Positions 33,679 to 46,550 of a stretch of DNA of 64,000 nt are shown piece by piece. This stretch comes from Dicaeum eximium. Its lineage: Eukaryota > Chordata > Aves > Passeriformes > Dicaeidae. The first letter of the stretch is position 1, and each line of letters opens with the position of its first letter. The position numbers were made by a program, and so were the translations under genes. The stretch covers positions 329,835 through 393,834 of the forward strand of contig VWZP01004518.1 of the NCBI GenBank assembly GCA_013396995.1, read 5' to 3'. The notes below the pieces were generated by a model. The model worked only from the letters and a program-made list of their open reading frames with translations. It was not told the DNA's origin and did not search any database.

Positions 33679-36600
33679 CTGTGGTCTGGTCAGAAAACAG
33701 TGAGGGGTTTGCCATGTGTGTACATACTGCTTTACATAGAAAACCTGCTCAAGTCTGTTAAAGCTGACTTTCCTGTTCAAAATCCCTGCCTGATCCTGAA
33801 ACACAACGAAAACCTGTATTTGAATGCAGAATGTTGATTTGTAGGTGTTTGTAAACCTCGGTGCAGTACTGCAGATGGTGTCCCAAAAGATCAAAGACAA
33901 CGTTAATAACTGCTATGTGATGTTGATGATATCTTTAGTATTTCAGCCATGTCAGCGTACTTTTGATCATTACTTTTCTAAAGTTCAGTCTTCTTCTCTT
34001 GAATAATCAATATCAGATGTTTGCATGATGGAAAGTAATTTAAGTTCAGTTTTAAAAAGCTGTGATTCATTCTGTGGGTTACGTTTGTTTAACAGATTAA
34101 CATTTTCACTGATGGATGGCAGTTTTTTTTTCTTTCTAGTGCTTTTGATAGAGGAACATCTAGAATATTTTCCAACAAAAACACTTTTTTTTTAGTTTTG
34201 TCTCCAGTTGTGGAAGAAACACCTCCCAAAATTAATTATTTTCCAATACAGTTTGGCCTGTCTGGGCAACAATACACAAGTATGTATATCGTGTAGAAGA
34301 CGTGATTGAAAAATTTAAAATCCCATTTTGGTAAAGTAATCAAGAAATTAACCTAGCAAGATTACAACCCCTTCTGAATTAAAATCTTGGGTGTGCCAAT
34401 ATAATTGAAGCACTTGACCCTGACCAGATTTGAGGGCCAAATTATACGAGTTTTTCATTTTAAAATTGACAACAGGCCGGACAAAGTCCTTTTTCTTCAG
34501 GAAACACTGAAAATTTGGTCATCTTACATCCTGTGCTGTGAGGGTTGACTCCTGACCTGAGACGCTGGGGCAAAATTATTTTAATCATGCTTATTATAGT
34601 ACTCAGCTATAGTAGCAAGTTTCCACAAATCACTCGTGTACCACAAATTTATTCCCTCCTTGATATTTTTTTTCACTTCAAAAGGTGAGAAAAAGATGGG
34701 GGGGAGTGTAATTTTATATGGCTCTATTTGAAAAAAGGGTTTTGTGTACCTTTCTAATTCTTTTGAAGCAATATTTTAAAAAATAACTGCCAGCCAAAGT
34801 GGCAATGCAGAAAAGTGCCATCTTGTTTAGGATTTGTACATGCCAGTTTTTAACACAGTGTTCTTTTCACTAAGTACTACATACGTTAATTTATATTTAT
34901 ATATTGTCAATATTGTTGTAACCAAGCTTCTCCTTTCTAAACACTTCAGGAACAAGGCCTTGTATTTTTAGGTGATTTTCATAAACAGAATAATTCTTTT
35001 CCTTTCACTAGTATCTTGCACTCAATACATGTAGCAATACTTAATATATTCTCTTCACAAGTATTTGTTAAGTGATTTAGTTAATGGCTGATAAATGTTT
35101 TGTACAAAATAGATTCTGTACAGGAAAAAATTCTTTTAGATAAACATTATTTATTTTTACTGTTTTGTAAGTTAGACACTATAATGAAGCTCCTTTTTGC
35201 CAGAATTACTGGAAGTGCCTCTTGGTAAAATGTATTATACAGTAAATATGTATTCAAAATTATTAGAAATACTTGTCACAAAATGAACAATGTGGATGTT
35301 GCAATGTGAAGACAAATGTACAACATAAATATAATTCTGTGGTATCCTGTTGGCTGTGTTTCTTCCTTTATTGAACAAAATCGCTTTCGGTGCCCAGCTT
35401 TCAGTTTTAAGTGTCAGACTACAAACGGCTTGTACCCTCTTTAGACTCTGATTCAAATCCAGTGAAAGCTTGTATATACTGAATTATCATTTTAGCTGCC
35501 AGCCCTGCTTGGTATGCATTAGTGACACAAACTCAAGTTTATTGGTATCCGATTTCCTTTTACCCGCAGAATTCTGCACTTTGGTTCAGATTACTAATAC
35601 ATCCCATGTTAAATAGTTTGTGACTCAACCAATCTGTGGAAAGCCTCTTTATAACCATTCTTTCATGATGACCAGTATTTCAGCATCCATCATCAGTGTA
35701 CCACTGAATCCCATTCATATGGACCGTACAGATTTAATGTGGTCAGTATTCCATGGCAGCATCCAGCCACAGCAATGCAGAGGGACTAATGCTTCCAGAG
35801 AAAATGAAAGGTGTTACCTTAACAATTTCCCATATTAATCATAGAAGTAATCTGGTAAAGTGGAGCATCAGTGAGTAAAATCAATTTTCTTGCCATTATA
35901 TTGGTAAGTATGCTGTCATTTTTCAACGTAAAATTTTGCTAGTCTTTTATGTGGGCTAGAATTGACATCTAGCTACTTGTCTTTGCTCACTGTTTATAAT
36001 TTCAAAAAAGTATCTCACTGCTGTCAAAAATTTTACCCATTTTTAAAGTTTTATTACCCACTTTCATCAGAGACCTGGAAGCTCTTCAGCTAATTGATTT
36101 GAAATGGTTGCACAAAAATTATCCTGATCAACCATGTGTTCAAAGCCTCTTTTCCTATAAGTGAAAAATTAACAGATTTCAAAATCCTCAACAGTATCAC
36201 CCACGTATCTGGCTGTCAGTTTTCAAATGCCCCCAGTTTATTTGTCCTCTGGCTAAAATTCTGAATGGAAAAAATGTAAGGGATTCTGCACCAGGCAGTG
36301 ATTAGGAAGATACAAGTCAGAATCATTGCCAGTAAGAAAGCAAAATATGTTTATACCTATTCCAAGGGAGCTGCTTCTAAGCCAGCAGCTGGTCTGTCCC
36401 AAACACTTAATATCTCAATAACTTGTAATTACTTGATGCTAAAATTCAGGGAGAGGAATGCAACTGGAGTAGCAAAGCAAAACTTTTCCCCTCACTGCTT
36501 CTCACCACAAAGAGTAGGGGCTACCAAGGTAAAGAATGCACTTGTCTGAAAATCACCCAACTCTCTCTGGAGCTCTCAGAACAGCGAGAGATTCCCATGG

Positions 36601-39600
36601 GAAGAGAGGAGCAGTAAAACACAGGGCAGAAGCAGTGAATCTGCTAATGAGGCCACACATGAGCCTGCCTCTCCTGCGGTTCTGCTAAAACATAAAGGGG
36701 GCCATGACTCACAGTCTCCAGCAGCTCAATTAAATGTTGCATTTTCCAGGTGCTCAAATGGCTCTCAATTGCTTGGCCAAGTCCGGTTGCCTAAAAGCAC
36801 TTGAAGTGTTTCACTACAAACACAATTCTCAGAGAGCTCTTGGCGCTTTGTTTAGCAATGCTTTCTTTCAGTGTTTCTTCAACTATCTCACCAAAATCCT
36901 GTGGAAATCAACCTAATGCCACCAGGAGTCCCCAGATTTCGTCAGTGATTAATGTAGGGATGGAAGGGACTTTGACAGGAGGGTAACTTGCAGGTGCTAC
37001 CCTGGCTGATGGGGTCTGTAGCTCTGGGGTTGCCATCTCACACCCTCCAAAGGAGAATTTTTAACCACCCCATACTGGATTCCCAGAGACCTAGCATGCT
37101 GCAGTGGAAGTTGTCAAAACTCACTACTTTGTTGAACAGCTTCACTGCCAAGAGGCCGTAGGAACCTTGCATTAATTCATGAGAAAATGTGGAAGTTTCA
37201 AGTTTAACTGGAAGTTCTGATGGCTTGTGTCACACCCAATGTGGATTGCTGGTTATAATCACTAAACAACCTGGGGTAGACACAGGCACAATGGTTTGGA
37301 AGTCTGATACAGATAAAAGGCTGCTGCAGCACCTGTGTGCCTTCAGCCAGGAAATACAGCAGAAGGTTCCTGTTCAGCCTGCACAATGGCTTCATTTAAT
37401 GTGCCTTTTGTTGTTGTTGCTGATAAATTTCTTCCCTTCTCAATCCTCTGCACGTGGTGATTTTTTATTACTGTTCTTGCCAAAGGGATCATATTATACA
37501 AATTCAACACTTTCGGTGTAATCAGCTCTTCTGCTGAGTTCTTTGTACCTTCTCTTCCTACATTTCTAGGCAAAATCTTTGGGTTTAAACCTACTTCAAA
37601 GGACTTATCTTCAGTAAGGAAAGTGCTATGGGACTTTTTTTAAGATTAATGCCATTAATCTCTGGTAGCTGGACAAGTTCCAGTTTCACTTATTACATCT
37701 TTATACACAGAAATTCTCCCCAAAGCTCCAATGGGTGCAAATGCTTCCTGCCCTGAAGAATGTCACGCCACTGGATTTCTCATTCATCCTGTTTGTCATA
37801 CTACCTCAGAAACAGCTTTCACCGGGCCCTCTGGGATCTTTGCAAAGTGTGGTGCTGTATAAAAATACACAGTAATTCTGTTCAAGTGTCCCTAAAACCT
37901 GTCTGACTCTGTCATTTGAGATGGGCTGGGCAGGCAGGGCAGGGGCAGTTGGTGGGGGTTTTTTGCTTGGTTTTTTTAACTAACCATTCAGGAAGGAAAA
38001 CCTCTGAGCCATTTTACCTGATCAGTCACCTTCTGCAAGTGCTTGCAAGGTAATGTACAGCCACTGACCACACTCCTAAACATTGTCTCAGGTACCCAGC
38101 ACAGTGAGTGTGCACGGAAGAGGTGATACTGTTCTGTGCTCAGGGTGCTGTAAAGAAAGCATTTTCCTATTTTTGAAAATTTTTCTTCCTTATGTCTCAT
38201 GCAAGGGGCTTAAAAGGTAAATATCAGGAATAATTTGATGAGCGCCTCAGAGTAAAGAGACTATTCAGTAGGACCTTTGCATATCCTAATTACAAGAAGT
38301 TAGACAGGTCCAAAATATAATTGGAACATTTTTCTATTGCTTTGCCATCCTTTGGTAAGAAAACTATTCTTTGAGGATAGATCTGTAAATCCTTAGTTGG
38401 ACAAGAAAGTCCCCAGGGCTGAAATTCCCCCAGCAATCCCCAAGAGCTTCTAAAACCCAAATTATATCATTTGTCTCTTTGATGTGGAATTGGTACCCAA
38501 GGTTTGTTTTGGCAGTAGGTTTCCTATTAATTTGTATTCTTACCAAGCCTGTTCCTAGGACTGGCAACAAAAAGAAGAGGAAAATTAATGTTGAGAAATT
38601 AATAATCCGTAGCAGTAGAGTAGCATAACCAAAGCAATTAAAATTTTATGGGCAGTGAAACCTTATTATTTAACAGCAAATGTCTTCCCCCTTTCCGTCC
38701 TGGACTACAAGCTCCACATTTACAGTATTTGCTGCCATGACTGGCTCTCCTTTCAGTCCAGGTACCGAGTGGCTCAGGGTTGGAACATTTACATGTTAGC
38801 AAAAATAAAATATTAAAGGAGCATTTGGCCAATGAGAGTCTCAATGAGAGCAGTTGAAGTCTCATTTCACCACAAGTTTATAAGTAACTTTGCTTTGCTG
38901 CACAATATTAAGGGTTGCAAATGTATTCTCTGTTGGACTATAGGAACCACTTAAATTCAGATTTTAAGGTGATGTGGTATATCCTAATCCTATTTATACA
39001 TTTTGGTTTGCTTTTTTAAACAATTTTCCTTCTAATAGATGAAAATGCATTCTGTTGGAATATGTTTTTTAAAAAAATGTCTTTCAGAAAGGAAAACATT
39101 TCATGCTTCTAAAGGCTGGCCCACAAATCTGCTGTGTTTTTAGTGTGATGATGGGCCTAGGTATGAAGATTAACCTTGTCACAGCTCTTCACTCTGGCTA
39201 GACAAGACTTTTTAAGTATAATTAATTTAACCTGTGCTTTAGAAATGAAGGTGGTCTGGCTTCTAATTTCCTGCCACTAATACAAAGTAGGAATGCAAAG
39301 GAAACATACCTCAAGGAACAAGATTCAGTCTGGTTCTTTGTCCTGTAGCTACTTTAAAGGTTTTGTTTCAATTACAGAATAAGCATTTATAAGTAGGCAA
39401 TTTCTTTTAGGACTATAGGAAAGCAAAACCTTGCTTGTCTGGTTAATTGTCTAGCAAGCTTCCAATGGGTTTTGTGTCATTTTACAAATCTGGTAATGAA
39501 ACTTCACTTATTTTAAAGGACAGTGTGGTAAAGGTTACCAGTGGCAGAATAACTGGAATCTGTGTCAGAAATCTTTGAAAGCAACAAGTTCAGCAATGAA

Positions 39601-40832
39601 GATTAAAGGTCGTACAAAACTAGTACAGATCCTGTATTGTGTAAACTCAGTTTTCCTAAGAATTGAAGGAAATGGCCTGGAAGCCGTTCTCTTAAAGAGG
39701 CTGAAAGAGCTCATAATCACTAAGTCTCCTAATCACTAATTACTGTGGACTACTAGGCACCCTGATATCTCTTAGAAAAGGGGAAAATAGATTTCCAAGT
39801 TTCCAAACCAAAGAAGGATACAAGACACTTCAAAGTACAAAATGTGAATTACGTGTACTGTAATAAAATTCCAGCCACATTAAGAACCTAAAGTGGAGAA
39901 ATAATGAAGGGAAGGATAATAATTTGTATTAAATCTAGGAAACCTCTGTGTTTGGCTATGTGAGTGAGGTTTTAGCTGCCATGGGAACCTGCTTTACTGC
40001 AGAGGGTGGGAGGGAATAAGAAGGGAAAAGGAAGAAGAATTTTTAACTTTAATACCTTTTCTGTTTATATAATCAAAGCCTACAGGGCAGCAGGAGACAG
40101 GATTTACAGCCTCTCTCAGCTCAACAAACTACAGGGGGAGCTAGTCATGTTCTTCACCTTTACCCAAACTTGCAAATAAATGTTTCAGCAGCTGTGACCT
40201 TGTGGCAGGAAAAACTCAGGGTGGGAATGAAGTCTTCAAAATTTTCCTTTCCTTTCCTTGTGGCAAAGGCTTGACTGACCATGTAATTCTGTCCTCCCCC
40301 TTAATGGATCTTTCTGCTCTGTTGTTTTGTTTGGTTTTTCCTTCATCTTGATAGGGACATTGCCCTGTGGATTCTGGGGAGCAGGGCATACTGGGCATAA
40401 CAGGAAGGACCAGGGACTAGATAAGAAGTCTTTGTGAATCACCTGGTCACCCTCCAGCCTGTCTTCTCTCACGCAGTCCCCATTTTCTTTTTTTTTTTTT
40501 CCCAAGTCCATTCCCCCTTGAATACTTTTGTTTCCTGAAATTAAGCAATTAATAAGATCAGAGTTTGGGTGGGTTGGTTTTTTTGTTTTGTTTTGTTTTT
40601 TTTTTTCTCTCCACAAGCTTTGTCAAGGGCCTCATCAAACTTAGAGCAACTTGCAAAGAAAAATACCCCCTGGGAGCTGTTTAGATGCTCTTCATGATTC
40701 CTATCTGGGGCACCCAGCCTCTTTGCTTTTCTGGTGTGCCCAGTGTCCTGGAATTGATAGGAGGGGACAGAGGAAGAAAAACCCGAGGAGGTGGGGGAGG
40801 AGGATGGGGGGCAGACAAATAGCAAACGCTCA

Positions 40833-40900
40833 GGCAAAACAAGAGGCAAAACAAGTTCCCCCACCCGCATTCTTTTTCTTTCTCTACCTCCAGTATAAGA
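40833..40900 (+). promoter_or_regulatory. SLCO1C1: Candidate SLCO1C1 promoter: repeated ggcaaaacaag and TATA-like box
   Basis: The 11-mer ggcaaaacaag occurs twice, 12 bp apart, at 40833-40843 and 40845-40855, followed by a pyrimidine-rich tract and TATAAGA at 40894-40900. A start site about 30 bp later would produce a non-coding exon ending in the strong donor at 41071. This is inference from spacing. There is no CpG island. Confidence 0.3.
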
Positions 40901-40924
40901 TGGACATCCGCAGACAGGGTAATT

Positions 40925-41070
40925 TCTAAGAGAAGGTTTTCCCCTCCAATTTTTCCCCCTTCTAAGCTGGGACCAGTGCCTGTGCATGCAAGTGTGGGTA
41001 TGCAAAAGCAGTAGAGGAAGCTTACCTATGAAAACGAGTAGGCACCATCTCTGGGGATTCCTGCTGCCAG
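40925..41070 (+). other. SLCO1C1: Candidate non-coding first exon of SLCO1C1
   Basis: The segment ends in ctgctgccag|gtaaga, a near-perfect donor. It lies about 4.1 kb before the acceptor of the first coding exon (45189), which carries 17 bp of 5' leader and so needs an upstream exon. The start is placed about 25-30 bp after the TATA-like box and is approximate. Confidence 0.3.
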
Positions 41071-41799
41071 GTAAGATTTGGCTTTTCTTCTTCTCTTCGT
41101 TGTTTCACTTTTCATAGAGGATGTCTTTTAGCTGGGCTCATGGGTGAACAGCCCTCTGTGTCCACCCAGCCCAGCAAGTGCAGCTCCTGTGCCTGTGGGT
41201 GACACACAGCAAAGGCACGGCTAAGGAGGCTTACTGCAGATGGAGGAGTTTCCCGAGGGGGGAAGGAGGTTTTCTCATTGCCTGCACTTTGGGTGAGTGA
41301 AGGGGCACCTCAGGAGCTGCCTGGAGGTGCCTTAGCCTGCTGAATGCATGTTCTGGACCAGGTCTGTCTCTGGACCTGACCATCAGGCACAGGTCCACAT
41401 GCCAGCCCTGGGGACGTTGAGTGCCATTGCCACCCAAGCTGTGTCACAGGTGAGCCACTGGGTGTGCTTTTGGTGGGATGGAAAGCAGGGCCACCAGAGA
41501 GGGCTCCCACACCCCAGGCAGCTGGAGCCATGATGGAAGGAGGGGTCTGAGCCCCAGCTGTGACACCAGGAGCCAGGTGTCACACCCAGGGACAAGGTAT
41601 GAGCATGACCAACAGCTGTCCCTCAGGCAGTGTGACCCAGCTGCACTCACTCAGCTGTTACAGGTGTGATGAGGCACAGCTGGAGTGCTGCAGTGGATGG
41701 TCACAAACTCTTCAGAAGGGACAGGCACAGAGGAGAGGCAGTGGGGTAGTAGTCACTGGGGAGTGTTTTGATTTCTAGAGCTTAATGACAGTGACAACA

Positions 41800-42960
41800 G
41801 GCACAACTGTTCATGGGTAGGAGTATGGAAAGACCAACAAGGGGGATGTTGTGGTGGGAGTCTGCTGGAAATACAGCCCAGCAGAGAGGAAGGGAGGTCC
41901 AGAGGACTAGGACATCTCTGCTGTGTGTAGAAGAACTCTGAGACAGCTGGTGACAGAGCCAATGAGGACAGGGGTCCCACTGGACCTGTTTGTGAACTGA
42001 GAAGGACTGGCAAGTGATGTGGCAGGCTGTCTAGGGCACAGTGATCACGAAATGAAGGAGATGTACTCCTTGGAGAAGTAAGGAGGGGAGCTCAGCAAAC
42101 GGCCACTTTGGACTTCTGGAGGGAAGACTTTGGCCTGTTCAGGAAAGTGGCTGAGAGAGTTCCTTGGGAGGCATTCCTGAGGAGCAAAGGGGTCAAGGAA
42201 GGCTGGACACGCTTCAAGAAAGAAATCTTAAAGCAGGCCAATGGGATCATGGCCTGTATCACCAATAGTGTGGCCAGCAGGACCAAGCACTGGTGAAGCC
42301 ACACCTCAAATCCTGTGCTCAGTTCTGGGCCCCTCACTGCAAGGGCATTGAGGTGTTGGAGTGTGTCCAGAGAAGGGCAATGGAGCTGGGGAAGGCTCTG
42401 GAGCACAGGTCCTGTGAGGAGCAGCTGAGGGAGCTGGGGGTGTTTCACATGGAGAAAAAGAGGCTCAGGGGGCACCTTGTGTGTCTCTACAACTCCCTGA
42501 AAGGAGGCTGTAGTGAGGAGGTCAGGTTCTTCTCCTGAGTAACAAGCAGTAGGACAAGAGANAGAAATCTTAAAGCAGGCCAATGGGATCATGGCCTGTA
42601 TCACCAATAGTGTGGCCAGCAGGACCAAGCACTGGTGAAGCCACACCTCAAATCCTGTGCTCAGTTCTGGGCCCCTCACTGCAAGGGCATTGAGGTGTTG
42701 GAGTGTGTCCAGAGAAGGGCAATGGAGCTGGGGAAGGCTCTGGAGCACAGGTCCTGTGAGGAGCAGCTGAGGGAGCTGGGGGTGTTTCACATGGAGAAAA
42801 AGAGGCTCAGGGGGCACCTTGTGTGTCTCTACAACTCCCTGAAAGGAGGCTGTAGTGAGGAGGTCAGGTTCTTCTCCTGAGTAACAAGCAGTAGGACAAG
42901 AGAGAACAGGTTCAAGTATGAACAAGTTCAAGAAATATGGTATCCCAGATATAGTAACAA
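41800..42960 (+). mobile_element. CR1 LINE fragment, 5'-truncated and internally deleted
   Basis: The + strand matches remembered avian CR1 ORF2. An endonuclease-end portion (about 41810-42060, including gtggtgggagtctgctggaa and gggcacagtgatcacgaaat) leads into the linker encoding EDFGLFRKVAERVPWEAFL. The sequence then jumps to the RT C-terminal segment HLKSCAQFWAPHCKGIEVLE and EEQLRELGVF. Most of the reverse transcriptase is missing and frames are broken, so the element is dead. Part of it (42221-42561) is repeated exactly after an N. Confidence 0.88.
42221..42903. repeat. Exact 341-bp direct duplication around a single N
   Basis: Bases 42221-42561 recur at 42563-42903 with a constant offset of 342 and no difference that I can find, separated only by N at 42562. 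Both copies encode the same 81-residue CR1 frame (42293 and 42635). Confidence 0.95.
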
Positions 42961-45188
42961 CCTGAGGCCATCCTTGGATAAAAACAGAGATGTCCCTCAC
43001 CTCCCACTGGGATTGGCAGTCTATTAGGAATACTCCCACTATAACACCAACAGTGACAAAAATATTTGAGTGGCAAATTTGTGATTCCAGTGAACCAGTC
43101 CTGTGTATTCTGGTTGCACTAAAGAGGAGGGATCAAAACTAATAGTGAAGGTGGCTGTGGTTCTGCTGGGCACATTTCTCTGTGCTCTGTCTTGGGTTAA
43201 AAGTTTCCATCAGAGGCATTGTCAGAGCAACCAAACTGATGCTCTGAGCTGCATAGCTGCAAGTGGCTCTGAAAACTACCAACCTCCTTAAAGCCATGCC
43301 ACAAGTGCAGCTGGGGATATATTAAAAACTGTAGAACCTGCATAGATATCAGGCCTTCCTTGCACTCTTCAGCTTGACAGTCAGACAATAAATGTTAACA
43401 ATTTTTATACTGTAATAATTTGAGCATAAGTGTTGTTCAGTCTCTGCTGTCCATTTGAGATTTGTTTCAGCTCAGTGGAACACAAGCTTGCATGCTGCTG
43501 TCAAGCATCAGTTCATCATATTCCACCACCACAGCAATTTTTTTGGTGTTCTGACCAATTCTGCATATGTAGTGCAGTGGGGCAGACCCTCTACACCTCT
43601 GCCACACCTTCTCTAGGTGAAAGTTACTTTGCTCAGAGATAAGCACGATTCATTTAGCTGTGGTGCATATGCTTTCCTTTTCCAGGTTTTGGGGTTTTTT
43701 CATTCCAAAATTGCTGTAAATACGCAGAGTGTTTCAAACCTTATGGTAGAGGCTATCTGATGTGCTTACATGGCAGCACACCTTATGTGGTTGTCCTAAA
43801 GAATCTATCCTCATGCGAGTGCTGTGAGGTACAAGCTGTCTTTCCCCATTGTACAGGTTCAAAAGTGGGGTAGGGAGAGACAGAGTGACTTTTCCCAAGG
43901 CATCAAGAAAATCAGGAGCAGAACAGGAATAGGTGCAATAAGTGTTCAGCAAGCCCAAAAAGAAAGAAAAATTATTGCAAAAAAATTTCTATACTCCTTA
44001 GTGTCGATAAGGAAATACATTAGAGTTCCTGTTAGGACAGTGTGAAATGCAAATATTTCTCTTACATGTAGTTATTGCTCTTATTTTAGATGATGGAGAG
44101 AACTTGGTGAAAATTTTGGTGCTACAAGCAAAGTCTTTTTACCTGGTTCATATAAGAACAGAGCCTATGAGCAAATCTTAGCATCTAAAGACATACTTTT
44201 GTTATTTTCACCTGTATTTCTGGTAAAACTAGTGCCTGTTTGGGAAGCCATGAAAACACGTGTATCCAGAGGTATAGACATATACATAAAACCATATATA
44301 TTTTTTGACTTATGTAAGATCTGTTTCTTTAGACAAACATGAAAGAACAGGAACTTTTCCTATTCATATTTTCAGGAGCAGCTCTGTAAAACATAGGACT
44401 GCCTAAAAGTGAACACAGAAGCTGATTTCATAAATATTTTCAGATCTGATTTAGAGATTGAAATTAAGAACAAAGTACTGCAGTATGTAACTAGAGATTT
44501 AAGAATTACTGATATCTTTTGTTTTCAAAGTGCAGTATTTAGGTTTCTTTAGTTCTTTGTATTTACCTGCAAAGAAGCAAATTCACATTTTTCCTGGAAC
44601 AATTGAGCACTGAGCCCTAAGACTCTATGTAAAATGGTAAAGGGAACTAAACCTCTTTATTCTTGTGTAACTCATTAGCTCACATCAGACGATTAGAGCT
44701 AATGTTTCCATCTAAAACAATTCAAGTGCCTCATTAATGGGGATAGATTTCCTTTGATCTAATTACTTCATGTCCCAGATATATGGGAAATTCAGAGATC
44801 AGCGCTGAGAAATCTCTGCAGACCTGGTCACATCTAGAAACGTGAATTTACATGTAAACTTCAGAAATGCTGTTGAATATGATAATGAGCCTTGTTCAGT
44901 CTGCTGGCAATGTTTGGCCAAATGTTTAATGAAATCACACTGATGCTAGCTAGAGAATGAAGATGATGGCTGCTTGCTGAGTATGATTTAATCCCCATTA
45001 TTATAGGCAAGTGGATTGCAAATTTCCATAATTAAACATCCAGTGCACTGGTCAGATTCTGTAGTAAAGTTTGGTAATTGCTGTTGTTGGGAACACAGTC
45101 CAGCAGGGTGTTGCTGTCACATGATGAGCTTTTGAGGCTGAGCTAATAGGATGCCCTTTTAAAGTGTTCTCCATGTTTTCTGCTTTAG

Positions 45189-45334
45189 AGGCAGAGGATA
45201 CCATCATGGAGACCTCATCAAAAGAAAATACTCACTTTTTCTCAAACAACACAATCTTGCCTGTGGACCGATCTTCATTCAAATCCGAATCATCTGCATC
45301 CAAGGAAAAACAGTCGTGTTGTGGAGGTATAAAG
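45189..45334 (+). CDS. SLCO1C1: SLCO1C1 first coding exon (17 bp 5' leader + 43 codons)
   Basis: Acceptor ctgctttag ends at 45188, then 17 bp of leader precede ATG at 45206 in context atcATGG. It encodes the cytoplasmic N-terminus METSSKENTHFF, then SKEKQSCCGGIK, with the paired Cys seen in OATP1 proteins before TM1. Donor gtagag lies at 45335. A second GT at 45327 would break the phase. Confidence 0.92.
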
Positions 45335-46493
45335 GTAGAGTAAGAGTTTTTGAATATTCCAGTAGGGACTTAGAAAATCTCTCTTTTTATTCTTTTTTCT
45401 TTTGATGAATGGTCCCTTTTTAAATTCTGATTATGTCATGCCGAGTCAGTATGAAATTATTAGATACATTTCTAAGTCACGAGAAAAACTTCAGATCTGT
45501 ATTTGTCTAATGTTTGGCAGTCAACAAATATAATTTCTTGGCTTAGGCTTACATATTATGAGATCTTCAAGAGCCATCCTGAAAAGTCCCTCTTCCTTAT
45601 TGCTCCACCTGAAATTGAGAACAGATACACAGGCAGCTGTCAGTGCAGAGTGCTTTTTTAAGACAGCAGCCATGGAAGCCTCCTGGCTCTCCACAGCAAT
45701 ATTGTATTGTGGTCTGTGTGTTTCCAGTGCTGTGTTATTAAAGCATTATTGTAATATTCCTCATTCAAGAGAGCTCTGCATGAGGTGACTTTGAAATGAA
45801 ACTGCACAAGGAATACCATTTTACCTGCATCTCTCTCACCCACAAGAAGTTTTTCCTGGAGGTGATGGGAGGTCCCTGCTTTGAGGCTCACAATGCAGCT
45901 GTGCCTACCTGGTGGTGGGATCTGCACCCTGCAGGAGCACAGCAGGCAGCACAAAGCTTTGCCTTCTCCCTCTGCCTGATTTCCAAAATGCTGAAACTCT
46001 CTTGGGTGAGGTCTCAAAATCACCATACAGTGGTGAGATGATTTGAGTTACACAGAAAACGAGTCTCCACCCTTGCCCCTTTCTTCTCATGGTGCACAGT
46101 CTTTATTTCTGGTGTTTTTCCCCCTCACTCAAAGACACATCTACTTTCAGATATTAATCCAGCTCCCAGTAGAGCCAGTGAAATGAGCAATAGTTGCCCT
46201 GAAGTCTATAAATTTTGAATGGTTTTATTTTGAAATGGAAGATGAGTTGTATTAAATAAATGTGGTACCATAATATAATTCTATCACTGCTTCTCCATTT
46301 GCTATAATGATAATCCACTCCGTCAATGAATAAAAATTCAGCCACAGATTAGCCAGTCAAGAATCAGTTTATTAGCTCCAGAAATAGAAAAGCAATAATA
46401 TTTCAGCTCAGTTTCTTTCTCTTTAAAGAGGTTGTGTCTTCTGGGAAACCAAACCGATATAACTAATACGTTCCTGTAGGAACTTAGAAATTT

Positions 46494-46550
<57 letters not shown>

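Larger units (their letters stand above)
30011..40832. other. Intergenic region, possibly with distal PDE3A 3' UTR
   Basis: About 10.8 kb of mostly AT-rich sequence with no convincing exon. It holds a CAT repeat (about 31304-31326), an unassigned 218-codon frame on the - strand (32758-33414), a single N at 33678 after a 14-base poly-A, and AU-rich sequence at 34.8-35.2 kb that looks like a long 3' UTR but has no clear terminal signal. No RNA gene is recognised. Confidence 0.6.
41071..45188 (+). other. SLCO1C1: Putative SLCO1C1 intron 1
   Basis: About 4.1 kb. The first 730 bp is moderately GC-rich and unassigned. The CR1 element follows (about 41800-42960), then AT-rich sequence without recognised features. 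Its status as an intron depends on the candidate first exon. Confidence 0.4.

Noticed and set aside
42092..43039. 315-codon open frame on the - strand
   Set aside because: It is antisense to the CR1 fragment, runs through the N and contains the duplicated block twice, so its length comes from the duplication.
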